Source: Ornithinibacillus sp047228935
GTDB taxonomy: Bacteria; Bacillota; Bacilli; Bacillales; Amphibacillaceae
Length of the DNA: 64,000 bases
NCBI RefSeq assembly: GCF_047228935.1
Contig: NZ_JBFEGG010000007.1
Span: 1-64,000 of the forward strand
Reading direction: 5' to 3'
Shown here: positions 31,938-40,549 of the stretch, piece by piece
Layout: each line of letters begins with the position of its first letter
How positions within the stretch are numbered: the first letter of the stretch is position 1
Program-made: the position numbers and the translations under genes
The notes under the pieces: model-generated
Told to the model about the DNA's origin: nothing
The model's input: only the letters and a program-made list of their open reading frames with translations
Databases searched by the model: none

Positions 31938-34900
31938 CTAAAATTCTAACTTCTGCATTAATGTTTCAATTACAACTGCTGCTTCAGCACGTGTTGCTAT
32001 TCCTTTTGGTGCTAATTGATTTATGGTCCTACCATGAATTAGTCCCGCGTCAATTGCAATAGAAACCTCTCTCAATGCCCATCTTCCAACTTCAGCACTA
32101 TCCGTAAAATTGGCTAAACTTTCTACTTTGGTATTTTGCTCTCCATTAACTAACTCTAGTCCACGAACAGTCATAGCAATCATTTCTTCGCGTGTAATGG
32201 AGTCTGTTGGACCAAAGTTGCCATCTGTATACCCACTTACGATTCCCACTTCATAAGCAGCAAGTACATCATTGTAATACCACTTGGAAGAAATTAAATC
32301 ATTAAATTGTTTTTGCTCATTAGAATTTGGTACTAATCCTAATGCCCTAGATAGCATTGCTGCATACTCGGATCTACTAAGGATATTGGTTGGTTTAAAT
32401 TCCGTATCATTAACTCCGTGAAGAATCAACTTCCCTGAAAGAGCTTCTATACTATCCTTTGCCCAGTGACCTTCAACATCGGTAAAATTCTTTTTCTTTG
32501 ATTTCACCACTACATAAATACTATTTCCATTACGATGGAAAACTGCCCAATATTGACCTTCCTCATCTTGTTCTATAGTTGTTGGTACTGGTTGGTACGA
32601 TTGATTTACTGGGTCTAATGTGATCACCATCATTTCATCTAATTCTGATGGATCACTTATTGGGATTCTACGTTCTACAAACTCCTTGCCATATGAAGTA
32701 ATCGTTGTATTTGTTCCATTCTCATACATTTCAACAGAAAAATCTATTGGTTGTGTAACCAACTCCATAAAGCTTTGTTCTGCCCATTTATTAATGTTTT
32801 CTGTCACTTCTTCAGAAAGCTTCCTAATCGTCACTTGGATATAGGAATCCTCGTCATTGGTAAATTGATCAATTGTGTTAACCGGTAACTTAAATGAACC
32901 AAGGTCTGACGTTACATAAAATGCCTCATCACCGGTTTCATTCATTTCATTAATTACGGACTTATGAAGGTTTAATGCAACATTTTCGCCTTCTTCTTTA
33001 TATTCATAATGACGATAGAAGGTTGTAAATCGTTTTATGATTTTGGGATTATCGAGATCAATTAAATCGGTAGGATCAACATCCACTTCTCCATTTGTAT
33101 TATCATCACTTGGAACTTCTGGAACTGTACCATCTGAACTATCACCATCTTCAATAGAACCAGGGGTATCATTTTCCTCAGGAGCTGTTTCGTCTACTAA
33201 AAAGTCAGTTGTTACCATTTCAGAGCTCTTATCTCCAGTTAATGCTTTCACTCCAAAAGTTACGGTTTGATCGATCCATTGTTCATAAACTACTGGCGCT
33301 ACTAAAGTCTGATTAGTATTTAATTTTTCTTCAAGTAATGCAAACTCCATCATATCAGCAGTCTTATAGTAAACATTGTAAGACTCTGCTGTTACTAAAT
33401 CCCAGTTAATCACTATATTATTTTCAATATCTTTTTGTACTAATAAATTAGTCGGAACTAGTGGTTCAAAAGTGAAATCATAGGTTACTAGACTGGAAAC
33501 ATCTGAACCAAGACGTGAGTGAACGGAAAATGTCACTGTTTGGCCTGCCCACTTTTTATATTCCGATTGCGGAATAATTACGTAATTGTCCACTACATCG
33601 ACGCGTAGATCCTCAGCATATAGTTCCATATCCACTGTTTTATAAAACACATCATATGCATCAGCTGTGGTTGAATCCCAAGAAATAGCCAAATCATTGT
33701 TTTCATCCAAGGAAACTAATAAGTTAGTTGGCCCTAGATTATTAATTGCATCAACACTAGCAAACTTATAAACTGCTTGATTATCTTCTACATAAACAAT
33801 TATATTTCCAGCATCATTAATAATAGCATGTTCCACAGTAAACGGGAATGTAGCAAGATTAGTATAATCAGCTTTTGAATACACTCCTGTTGGCGATACG
33901 ATATACTCTGCTGACGTAGCAATGACATCTTCATTAAAGTTATACTGAGTTATCATATCGGACTTAGAAAATTGATGTTCTGCATAATATAACGCTTCAC
34001 CATCTAATAATAGTTTACGAGTTGGTAATGAAAAACTTTCACTAGAAGGCGTTAAGGTCAAATCTTCTATATTTAACGAATATAATTTTGAGCCAGTGGA
34101 GTTAGACTCACCAATATACACTAATTTATTTAAAGAATCATACGCAATATCTGGCTCACTTAAGATTTGATATTTGTTAGTTTGGATTTCTTCACCGACT
34201 CTAATTTCACTACCTGTACTTAAGTCAATTTGATAAACCCAAGTACTTTGATCTTCTGTTACATAGAACAATAATGATCCATCAGCCGCAATACGATATG
34301 GATTTTGTTTCGTGATAACGTTGGTCATACTTCCATCTGCTAAATTAATAACAGCTACAGAAGTACTTCCATAGTTAGAGACATATAATTTCCCATTAAC
34401 TAAATCAATATCTGAAGGGCGAGAGCCGATGTACTGTGTATCTAAAACTTCCATAGTAAGACTGTCAATTGTGTACAGCACATTGCTTTCTAGTGAAATT
34501 GCATATATTTTTTTACTAGTTTCATCTAAAACCCAATCTGTCACACTTTGGTTAATAGGAAGCTTATAATTTTTAACTTCATAGACCTTAGATGTTAGTG
34601 TTGTAGGTAAGCTACTATAGTCTTTTTTATGTAGTGTCTTGTTGTATGAATCATATAGATATACTTCGGAATTTGCAGGCGCAAGGACTAAATCCACATC
34701 GATATCTAAATCGCTAACTTTAAAATACTCATCCTTGTCATATATTGCTTCTTTTGTAAAAACAAAATCTGCTGTTACATCAAGAACTGTGCCGGGATAT
34801 GAAGTAAATTCATAAGTACCATTTATAATTGCTAAATCATTTTTATCAAAACTAATTCCGCCATAAAAAATTTCATCGGAATCCATTACAATATTTTTAT

Positions 34901-35546
34901 CCTTGGCATTTACTCCATACCCTTCATCATATGTAGATTGAGAAAGAATGGAATAATCTGTTTGTGAAAGTTTATAGATGTTTGAACTTGTATGGCCCGA
35001 TTCTGCGACATATAATACACCTGTTTCAGATGCTAGACTTGGTTCATAAAACGAATGTGCAATTGAGTCATTGTCCGGGTTCACCAGAGTAGTTTCCGTA
35101 GAGTCTATTAAATCCTTTTCTACGATTCTACTATGTTGGTCACTATTAGAATAATATAATTTGTTATCGATAACCGTTATACTATAAGGAGTACCCTCTA
35201 AAGTAATAGCTACTACTTCTAGATTAGTTAAATCTACCTTAACAACCTTGCTTTCTCCTCTAACTGCTATCCATAGTGTATTGGCATCTAACTCTAAATC
35301 ACTTAAGTCAGTTCCAATTGCTAACGTGTTTGTGACTTCAAATGTAGCTCTTGAAATCACCTTTAGATTGCCTTGTGCAGTGATGGCATAGATATTTGTT
35401 TCATCATACGACCAATCTGTGATGTCCTCGGTTAATTTGATTAAATCACCTGTTTCGGTGACTTCTTGGGCATGTGTTAGATTTGGAGTATAGATATTAC
35501 TTAACACTAATAACACTACCAGCATGCCACTGATGAATCTTCTCAA
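31938..35546 (-). CDS. Large SLH-anchored beta-propeller surface protein
   Basis: A 1202-residue exported protein. The TTG at 35546, four bases after GGAGGGGA, is the likely start; an in-frame TTG at 35561 lacks spacing. The signal peptide ends near LTHA. Two similar beta-propeller halves follow (about 35-310 and 315-620: DWSYDETNIYAIT and DWVLDETSKKIYAIS). Two fibronectin-III-like domains come next (GPTNLLVSLDENNDLAISWD and PTNLLVQKDIENNIVINWD), then an acidic linker, a beta domain (about 850-1015), and three SLH domains at the end (LSRSE, ITREE, ATRAE). It should be displayed on the wall, probably as an adhesin or matrix protein. A c-di-GMP-I riboswitch in the 5' leader implies control by c-di-GMP. 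Confidence 0.88.
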   Translation of the reverse strand: MRRFISGMLVVLLVLSNIYTPNLTHAQEVTETGDLIKLTEDITDWSYDETNIYAITAQGNLKVISRATFEVTNTLAIGTDLSDLELDANTLWIAVRGESKVVKVDLTNLEVVAITLEGTPYSITVIDNKLYYSNSDQHSRIVEKDLIDSTETTLVNPDNDSIAHSFYEPSLASETGVLYVAESGHTSSNIYKLSQTDYSILSQSTYDEGYGVNAKDKNIVMDSDEIFYGGISFDKNDLAIINGTYEFTSYPGTVLDVTADFVFTKEAIYDKDEYFKVSDLDIDVDLVLAPANSEVYLYDSYNKTLHKKDYSSLPTTLTSKVYEVKNYKLPINQSVTDWVLDETSKKIYAISLESNVLYTIDSLTMEVLDTQYIGSRPSDIDLVNGKLYVSNYGSTSVAVINLADGSMTNVITKQNPYRIAADGSLLFYVTEDQSTWVYQIDLSTGSEIRVGEEIQTNKYQILSEPDIAYDSLNKLVYIGESNSTGSKLYSLNIEDLTLTPSSESFSLPTRKLLLDGEALYYAEHQFSKSDMITQYNFNEDVIATSAEYIVSPTGVYSKADYTNLATFPFTVEHAIINDAGNIIVYVEDNQAVYKFASVDAINNLGPTNLLVSLDENNDLAISWDSTTADAYDVFYKTVDMELYAEDLRVDVVDNYVIIPQSEYKKWAGQTVTFSVHSRLGSDVSSLVTYDFTFEPLVPTNLLVQKDIENNIVINWDLVTAESYNVYYKTADMMEFALLEEKLNTNQTLVAPVVYEQWIDQTVTFGVKALTGDKSSEMVTTDFLVDETAPEENDTPGSIEDGDSSDGTVPEVPSDDNTNGEVDVDPTDLIDLDNPKIIKRFTTFYRHYEYKEEGENVALNLHKSVINEMNETGDEAFYVTSDLGSFKLPVNTIDQFTNDEDSYIQVTIRKLSEEVTENINKWAEQSFMELVTQPIDFSVEMYENGTNTTITSYGKEFVERRIPISDPSELDEMMVITLDPVNQSYQPVPTTIEQDEEGQYWAVFHRNGNSIYVVVKSKKKNFTDVEGHWAKDSIEALSGKLILHGVNDTEFKPTNILSRSEYAAMLSRALGLVPNSNEQKQFNDLISSKWYYNDVLAAYEVGIVSGYTDGNFGPTDSITREEMIAMTVRGLELVNGEQNTKVESLANFTDSAEVGRWALREVSIAIDAGLIHGRTINQLAPKGIATRAEAAVVIETLMQKLEF

Positions 35547-35581
35547 AAAATCCCCTCCCAATTAAAAAAACTTTGCACAAC

Positions 35582-35606
35582 AAAAAAAGAGCAAAGCAGA
35601 ACGGGA
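35582..35606 (-). terminator. Riboswitch expression-platform terminator
   Basis: On the minus strand ATCCCGTTCTGCTTTGCTC is followed by seven T residues. GCTTTGC and CCCG can pair with GCAAAGC and CGGG inside the aptamer, or CCCG and CTG with the aptamer's CAG/CGGG 3' part. Either pairing breaks the aptamer, so ligand binding should prevent termination (ON switch). Confidence 0.6.
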
Positions 35607-35616
35607 TTTATTCGTT

Positions 35617-35697
35617 GGCAACCCGGCTGTCATAATACCCAAAAATAGTACCTTAGACCCGCAGCTTTGCGTCACTCTCTTTCGAAAGTTTTGCCTT
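35617..35697 (-). ncRNA. c-di-GMP-I (GEMM-I) riboswitch aptamer
   Basis: The minus-strand RNA matches the GEMM-I consensus in order: GGCAAAACTTTCGAAAGAGAG, then TGACGCAAAGC, CGGGTCTAA, a variable stem, ATGACAGCCGGGTTGCC. The GAAA tetraloop and its receptor region, the G-A-CGCAAAGC core and the closing GGCAA/TTGCC stem are present. It lies in the leader of the SLH beta-propeller gene, about 70 bases before its start. Confidence 0.93.
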
Positions 35698-35711
35698 TTT
35701 CTTTTTTGTGC

Positions 35712-35767
35712 TAGGACCATAATCCCATAAAAGGGAATGATTTGTCAAGATTTGTCGGAAAAATCTT
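35712..35767 (-). promoter_or_regulatory. Sigma-A-type promoter for the riboswitch transcript
   Basis: On the minus strand a perfect -35 TTGACA (35743-35748) is followed after 18 bases by GATTAT (35719-35724). Transcription would start near 35712, just before the aptamer. A 7-bp inverted repeat (AAGATTT/AAATCTT, 35747-35767) overlaps the -35 edge and could be an operator. Confidence 0.65.
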
Positions 35768-35914
35768 GCAAAACACAATACATCAATTCACATGTTATTT
35801 ATAAATTTATCCAATAATTCACCAAATAAAAGGCGTCAGTATCACTTTCCCAAAAAACTAAAATAGACTGATACCTAATTATTTATCCAGAGTTCGTTAA
35901 AGCGGAGAGCAGAA

Positions 35915-36132
35915 ATGATAGGACATGTTGCCTATCTAGGTAGAGCAATTGCGTATAGTAATGGAGCTTAAGAGACTATGTACGAGGTAGTGTTCGTGAT
36001 TATACTTATGGATCTGGTAAGAATGAAGAACATGCTGATACTCTAACTATTTCCAATCTAATCGTTGGAGATTCACCTGAAGATGTAGACACGGTAATTG
36101 CCAAGAAGGTTTGTTTAGAATATGAAGCATAA
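35915..36132 (+). pseudogene. Possible decayed coding fragment, unidentified
   Basis: A GGAGA site precedes ATG at 35915 (MIGHVAYLGRAIAYSNGA, stop). A second protein-like stretch in another frame ends at 36132 (VRDYTYGSGKNEEHADTL, then VGDSPEDVDTVIAKKV). Together they look like one gene broken by a frameshift. I cannot assign a family. Confidence 0.35.
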
Positions 36133-36141
36133 TAGAGGAGT

Positions 36142-36168
36142 GGGACAAGGGACCTGTCCCCCTGTCCC
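36142..36168. repeat. REP-like single unit E
   Basis: One unit in reverse orientation (GGGACAAGGGACCTG then TCCCCCTGTCCC), two bases beyond the stop codon of the ATP-grasp gene. Confidence 0.85.
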
Positions 36169-36170
36169 AG

Positions 36171-37103
36171 TTATTCATTAATAGGGAGCTTCCACATTTG
36201 ACCTAGTATTACACTGTATTGTTCTGGAGTTATTTTTACAAATCCACTTCCACTAGTAAATGTCATTTCACCAAAATAAATTTTTCCATCTACATTATAA
36301 AAGTCTACTCTAACATGCGTGAAACCCTGACAAAGCTTCTTTGCCAAGTCCACCATCAATTCAAAATTATTAGGTTTAGGGACTGGAAAATCTGTATTTT
36401 TAAACTGATGTTGTGTCCACTCTTGTAATTCCCAATTTAGGTTATATACATTTCTACGGCGGTCATTAAATCGATCGATGTCTACCCAACAATAATGAAC
36501 CTCACCGTTAAAACATAAAAATTTAAAATCCTTTAACTCACCATTTGAATCTTCCATAAATGTTTCAGCAATTATTTTTGGTTTAATGTCCTTATAATGC
36601 ATTTCAAATCCAACAAATGCAAAATTTATTTTCATCCATCGATTAAATTGCTTTTTTGCTTTAATTCTATCCAACTTATTTTTATCTTTTACAATTAAAT
36701 TTGTCCCACATGCATTGTTTGTTTTTAATACAAATTGTTGCGGTAACAGTTCAAAATCAATTTCATCAAAATTATCCCACACTCCCAGTAAGGGAATTAA
36801 ATATTGTTCTCCAATTGTATTCTTAATCCAATCCCGTACTTGATATTTATCTGTTAAAACTGCCTTCAATGGATCATTATCATATAGTTTCACCCATTGC
36901 ATTTTTTCATTATATGTAGTTAAATTATTCCAATCTAAATCCTGTCCCATTCTTTTTTTATACATCTTAGCGAGAACAGTAGGGTATTTTTTTTCATTTA
37001 ATGACTTGTAATACATATTTTTCAGATAGCGTTTGGAAAACTGAAGAGCAGAATAAAGATTATAAAGTCTTGGAAACTGAACAAATAATTTTCTTTTATC
37101 CAC
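36171..37103 (-). CDS. TupA-like ATP-grasp protein
   Basis: A 310-residue protein of the TupA-like ATP-grasp family, found in polysaccharide and teichuronopeptide loci. Characteristic blocks: LTTYNEKMQWVKLYDNDPLK, LTDKYQVRDWIKNTIGEQYLIPLLGVWDNFDEIDF (first 20 residues LTDKYQVRDWIKNTIGEQYL), QFVLKTNNACGTNLIV, KDFKFLCFNGEVHYCWVDID and HVRVDFYNVDGKIYFGEMTF. ATP-grasp folds usually couple ATP to amide-bond formation, so ligation of an amino acid or peptide to a glycan is possible. It stands alone, divergent from the flippase-csaB genes. Confidence 0.85.
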   Translation of the reverse strand: MDKRKLFVQFPRLYNLYSALQFSKRYLKNMYYKSLNEKKYPTVLAKMYKKRMGQDLDWNNLTTYNEKMQWVKLYDNDPLKAVLTDKYQVRDWIKNTIGEQYLIPLLGVWDNFDEIDFELLPQQFVLKTNNACGTNLIVKDKNKLDRIKAKKQFNRWMKINFAFVGFEMHYKDIKPKIIAETFMEDSNGELKDFKFLCFNGEVHYCWVDIDRFNDRRRNVYNLNWELQEWTQHQFKNTDFPVPKPNNFELMVDLAKKLCQGFTHVRVDFYNVDGKIYFGEMTFTSGSGFVKITPEQYSVILGQMWKLPINE

Positions 37104-37501
37104 TTCTATTTCACCTTACTTTATATTTTTTTATGTACACTACTTTACTTAAAATTGGCAAAAATATTTAGTACTGCATGACTACATTATTAACATACGT
37201 TAGATCTCTAATCCAAAATTTTTACAACATGAATATTCTTGAACCTTTTTACCAGGACAATGAATATAATCATTTAGGACTGTGTTTATTCTTATTCTCT
37301 CTAAAGATGAGTCAGTCATAATATCTATTAGTTGAAAGGCTACCTAATATTAAAAAATAGACCTGATAATAACTTTTTTATGATAGATTCCCACTATTTA
37401 ATTATAGACTCTATCATTGATTATTAAAATAAAGCATTTTATCTAAATCATGTTAACTACTTATAACTATGATTTTATCCTAAAATAAAAGTAAAAGGTA
37501 G
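37104..37501. other. AT-rich gene-free region upstream of the ATP-grasp gene
   Basis: No supported reading frame or clear repeat. It should contain the promoter of the minus-strand ATP-grasp gene. Confidence 0.4.
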
Positions 37502-37684
37502 AAAGAATTAAATGGTTCAGTACTAAGAAAAGTAACCAGCAACGATATTTTAGTAGGTGTAAATGGTGCCGAATCATTTAACTGATACCTTGTCATATTC
37601 TATGGTAATGAGGATAGGACTAATGGAGACTTTGTAAAGAAATCTAATTCCCCTGAGGTAACAGCGGGCTTTCCCGTTTGTTAA
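37502..37684 (+). pseudogene. Possible 3' remnant of a decayed gene
   Basis: A 61-codon stretch with one internal TGA reads LVGVNGAESFN and then YGNEDRTNGDFVKKSNSPEV before TAA. A terminator follows directly at its stop codon. The arrangement suggests the tail of a lost gene, but no family is recognised. Confidence 0.25.
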
Positions 37685-37694
37685 CTCTTTTTTT
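37658..37694 (+). terminator. Orphan intrinsic terminator upstream of the flippase gene
   Basis: GTAACAGCGGG and CCCGTTTGTTAC (with a two-base bulge) form a stem followed by TCTTTTTTT on the plus strand, with no intact gene before it. It could end the remnant at 37502-37684 or act as a leader attenuator. Confidence 0.6.
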
Positions 37695-37742
37695 ATAGCA
37701 TATAATGATGGATATTGATTATAAAAAGGAGCTACTCCTTAT

Positions 37743-39284
37743 ATGAGTAAAAGTACAATAATTAAGGGTACATTAATTTTAACAATTGCTTCCCTCTTAT
37801 CGAAAGTAATAGGGAGCGTCTTTCGTATTCCTCTACAAAATATTGCCGGGGATGAGGTATTGGGTATCTTTAGCCTCGTGTACCCGGTCTATATGGTGGC
37901 ACTATATTTATCCGTTGCTGGTATACCTCTAGCAATATCTAAACTTATTGCTGAGGCACTTGCATCTAACAACCATAATAGTATTCAACAAATCTATCGA
38001 ACTGCTAGCATTCTTGCCATCATATTTGGGATAATCAGCTTTAGCCTGATTTATTGTTTTTCCGGTGTAATCGCAAATGCTTTAGGAGGCAAATCAACTG
38101 AGCTAGCACTAACTATCGTTTCCTTAACCCTGTTAGTTGCACCGTATATGGCGATTTATCGTGGGTACTTTCAAGGGTTTGGAAATATGCAACCGACTGG
38201 AGTTTCTCAAGTTATAGAACAATTGTTTCGAGTTAGTTTAATTATCTTAGTTGCCTATATTTTAGTTGGCCGAGGTTATGAAGAGAATATAGTTGCTGGT
38301 GGAATCATGATTGGATCAGTTATCGGTGCAATTGCTTCCCTTGTATATCTCAGAATAAAATATACAAATTCGGACAATCGAATCCGATCAAAACATGCAT
38401 ATTCTTACCAAATTTTTCTAAATTGGAGTAAGAAAATACTGCAAATCTCAATTCCAATCGCTATTGGTGCCGTCATGATGGCGTTGTTTAACTTTGTCGA
38501 TTCCATCACGATTCCATATGCGTTAAAAATGAATGATGTCGATAATATTAATTATTTATATGGGATTTACGGACGAGGACTTGCATTAGTCCAAATAACA
38601 ACCGTATTTGCAACGTCCATTGTGCTACCACTAGTTCCCGCTATTACGAAGAAACTAACCGAAAACGATAAAATCGGGACGAAAAATCTTATAGAAAAAA
38701 CGCAGTACATTACCCATTTATTCGGATGGCCAGCTGCGATTGGGCTATTTGTCATTACGATTCCAATCAATATTGCGCTATTTACCGATATGGAAGGTAG
38801 TTCGATGTTAGCGATTATTAACATTAGCTCCATCTTTACTTCTTTAACTATAGTAAGTACTGGAATTCTACAAGGAATGGATAAAACCAGAACAGCCGCT
38901 TACGTTATTATCTTTGGTGTCGTCGTTAAAACTGTAGCGAATATCTTCTTTATTCAGGGGTATGGGCTCGATGGGGCAGCAATTTCGACATTACTTGTCT
39001 ATATAGTCTTATTTATTGTAAATTATTATTTTATCTACAAAACGATAGCATTTAACATGGTGAACAGTAAGATGATAAAAGTAATTGCTTCAAGTGTCGT
39101 AATGGGAGCAATCATAGGAGTGCCTTCTCTCTTACTGGATTTTGAGAATTGGTCAAGGTTAGGAACATTGCTCTATTGTGTCACTGCCATTATCCTAGCT
39201 GGGTTTATCTATTTCATCCAACTGCTGCTGTATAAAGTAATTCGAAAAACAGACATTCCTTTTCTAGTAAAGAAAGAACTGTAA
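37743..39284 (+). CDS. Polysaccharide flippase of the MOP superfamily (SpoVB/Wzx-like)
   Basis: A 513-residue protein with about 14 transmembrane segments. The N-terminus KGTLILTIASLLSKVIGSVFRIPLQNIAG is like SpoVB/YkvU/MurJ-type exporters (first residues KGTLILTIASLLSKVIGSVF). It should flip a lipid-linked oligosaccharide across the membrane. csaB follows 105 bases later in the same direction, and this pair resembles the csaAB-type loci where CsaA is a flippase. A role in export of the SLH-binding secondary wall polymer is therefore likely. AAAGGAG precedes the ATG. Confidence 0.88.
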   Translation: MSKSTIIKGTLILTIASLLSKVIGSVFRIPLQNIAGDEVLGIFSLVYPVYMVALYLSVAGIPLAISKLIAEALASNNHNSIQQIYRTASILAIIFGIISFSLIYCFSGVIANALGGKSTELALTIVSLTLLVAPYMAIYRGYFQGFGNMQPTGVSQVIEQLFRVSLIILVAYILVGRGYEENIVAGGIMIGSVIGAIASLVYLRIKYTNSDNRIRSKHAYSYQIFLNWSKKILQISIPIAIGAVMMALFNFVDSITIPYALKMNDVDNINYLYGIYGRGLALVQITTVFATSIVLPLVPAITKKLTENDKIGTKNLIEKTQYITHLFGWPAAIGLFVITIPINIALFTDMEGSSMLAIINISSIFTSLTIVSTGILQGMDKTRTAAYVIIFGVVVKTVANIFFIQGYGLDGAAISTLLVYIVLFIVNYYFIYKTIAFNMVNSKMIKVIASSVVMGAIIGVPSLLLDFENWSRLGTLLYCVTAIILAGFIYFIQLLLYKVIRKTDIPFLVKKEL

Positions 39285-39389
39285 AACAGTAGCACTATTA
39301 GTAGGTAACCTTAAATGCGTTATGGTACAATTTAATAGACATTTTTAAATAGCAACTAGCTTTTGATTTAGATAACGAGGTGTTTTACT

Positions 39390-40469
39390 TTGCATATCGT
39401 CCTATCTGGTTATTATGGTTACGGCAATGTCGGAGATGAAGCCATTCTCCTTTCCATTATCGAGGCCATGAGGAAACAAGAACCAGACATTCAATTTACC
39501 GTATTATCATTTAATCCGGAAGAAACGAGTATAACCTATGGGGTTCACGCCATAAACCGGTTTGACTTTACATCGATATATCAGGCTATAAAAGAATCAG
39601 ATGGGTTAATCAGTGGTGGCGGAAGTCTTATCCAAGATGAAACTGGTCTACGTTCTGTTCCTTATTATACAGGGATTATTCAAATTGCCAGATGGCATAA
39701 AAAGCCTGTTTTTATTTATGCACAAGGAATGGGTCCGATTAAACTACTTCATAATAAATTATTAGTTCGTTGGACATTCAATAAGGTTGATTTCATTACC
39801 GTTCGAGATGAACTTTCCAAGAAGTTTTTAGAAAAGATTGGGATAAAAAAACAAGTCTATGTAGTTCCAGACCCAGTGTTAGGTTTGGATTATACGAGAT
39901 TTACTACAAGCTGGCCTGAAAATAATGGGGTTACTGACAAATATATTGCGGTTAGTGTGAGAGATTGGCCGACCAAATTTCAATTTAAGATGAAGATAGC
40001 TAAGGCACTAGATTCTATTGCCGAAATGAACTATAAGATTATTTTTGTACCGATGCATGGAGAGCATGATGAGTTAACTTCTGCTGAGATTATGAGCATA
40101 ATGGAGAAAGGAGCGTTTATTGCTCCTCATCAATTAACAACCGAGGAAAAAATCGCCTTAATCGGTAAATCTGAATTACTCATTGGGGTCCGCCTCCATT
40201 CGCTCATCTTTGCCGCACTAAATCAAACACCATTTGTCGCGATTTCTTACGATCCAAAGATTGATGCTTTTGCTTCAATTTTTAATCAACCAATTATAGG
40301 TCATGTTGCGAATGATGATTGGGATGATAGGACATTATTTAATCAAGTTGCATCTTTACTTAAGAATCCTGATGATTTTAAGGAAAGTTTACAAGATAAC
40401 TACGAAAAACATCGTATAACTGCATTACGTACAGCTGAATTAGCAATAAATATTTTTACAGAGAAATAA
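39390..40469 (+). CDS. csaB: Polysaccharide pyruvyl transferase CsaB
   Basis: CsaB adds ketal pyruvate from phosphoenolpyruvate to ManNAc of the secondary cell wall polymer; SLH domains bind this group. The 359-residue protein has HIVLSGYYGYGNVGDEAILL at the N-terminus, SGGGSLIQDETG, YAQGMGPI and GVRLHSLIFAALN, all typical. It starts at TTG with GAGGTG eight bases upstream. Four SLH proteins in this window (20, 22, 25 and 33 kb) would depend on it. CsaB proteins form the expected partner of the preceding flippase. Confidence 0.95.
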   Translation: MHIVLSGYYGYGNVGDEAILLSIIEAMRKQEPDIQFTVLSFNPEETSITYGVHAINRFDFTSIYQAIKESDGLISGGGSLIQDETGLRSVPYYTGIIQIARWHKKPVFIYAQGMGPIKLLHNKLLVRWTFNKVDFITVRDELSKKFLEKIGIKKQVYVVPDPVLGLDYTRFTTSWPENNGVTDKYIAVSVRDWPTKFQFKMKIAKALDSIAEMNYKIIFVPMHGEHDELTSAEIMSIMEKGAFIAPHQLTTEEKIALIGKSELLIGVRLHSLIFAALNQTPFVAISYDPKIDAFASIFNQPIIGHVANDDWDDRTLFNQVASLLKNPDDFKESLQDNYEKHRITALRTAELAINIFTEK

Positions 40470-40504
40470 GATGTCCTTGAATATTAGAACATCTTATTTT
40501 TTTT
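40467..40504 (+). terminator. Terminator of csaB
   Basis: TAAGATGT pairs with ACATCTTA around a 14-base loop and is followed by eight T residues. The stem begins at the csaB stop codon. Confidence 0.75.
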
Positions 40505-40508
40505 GTTA

Positions 40509-40542
40509 TAAAAAAGAAGCCTAGATAAATCTAAGCTTCTTT
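40509..40542 (-). terminator. Terminator of the glucosaminidase gene
   Basis: On the minus strand GAAGCTTAGA pairs with TCTAGGCTTC and is followed by T6. It lies between convergent genes. Confidence 0.8.
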
Positions 40543-40549
40543 AAGCATC

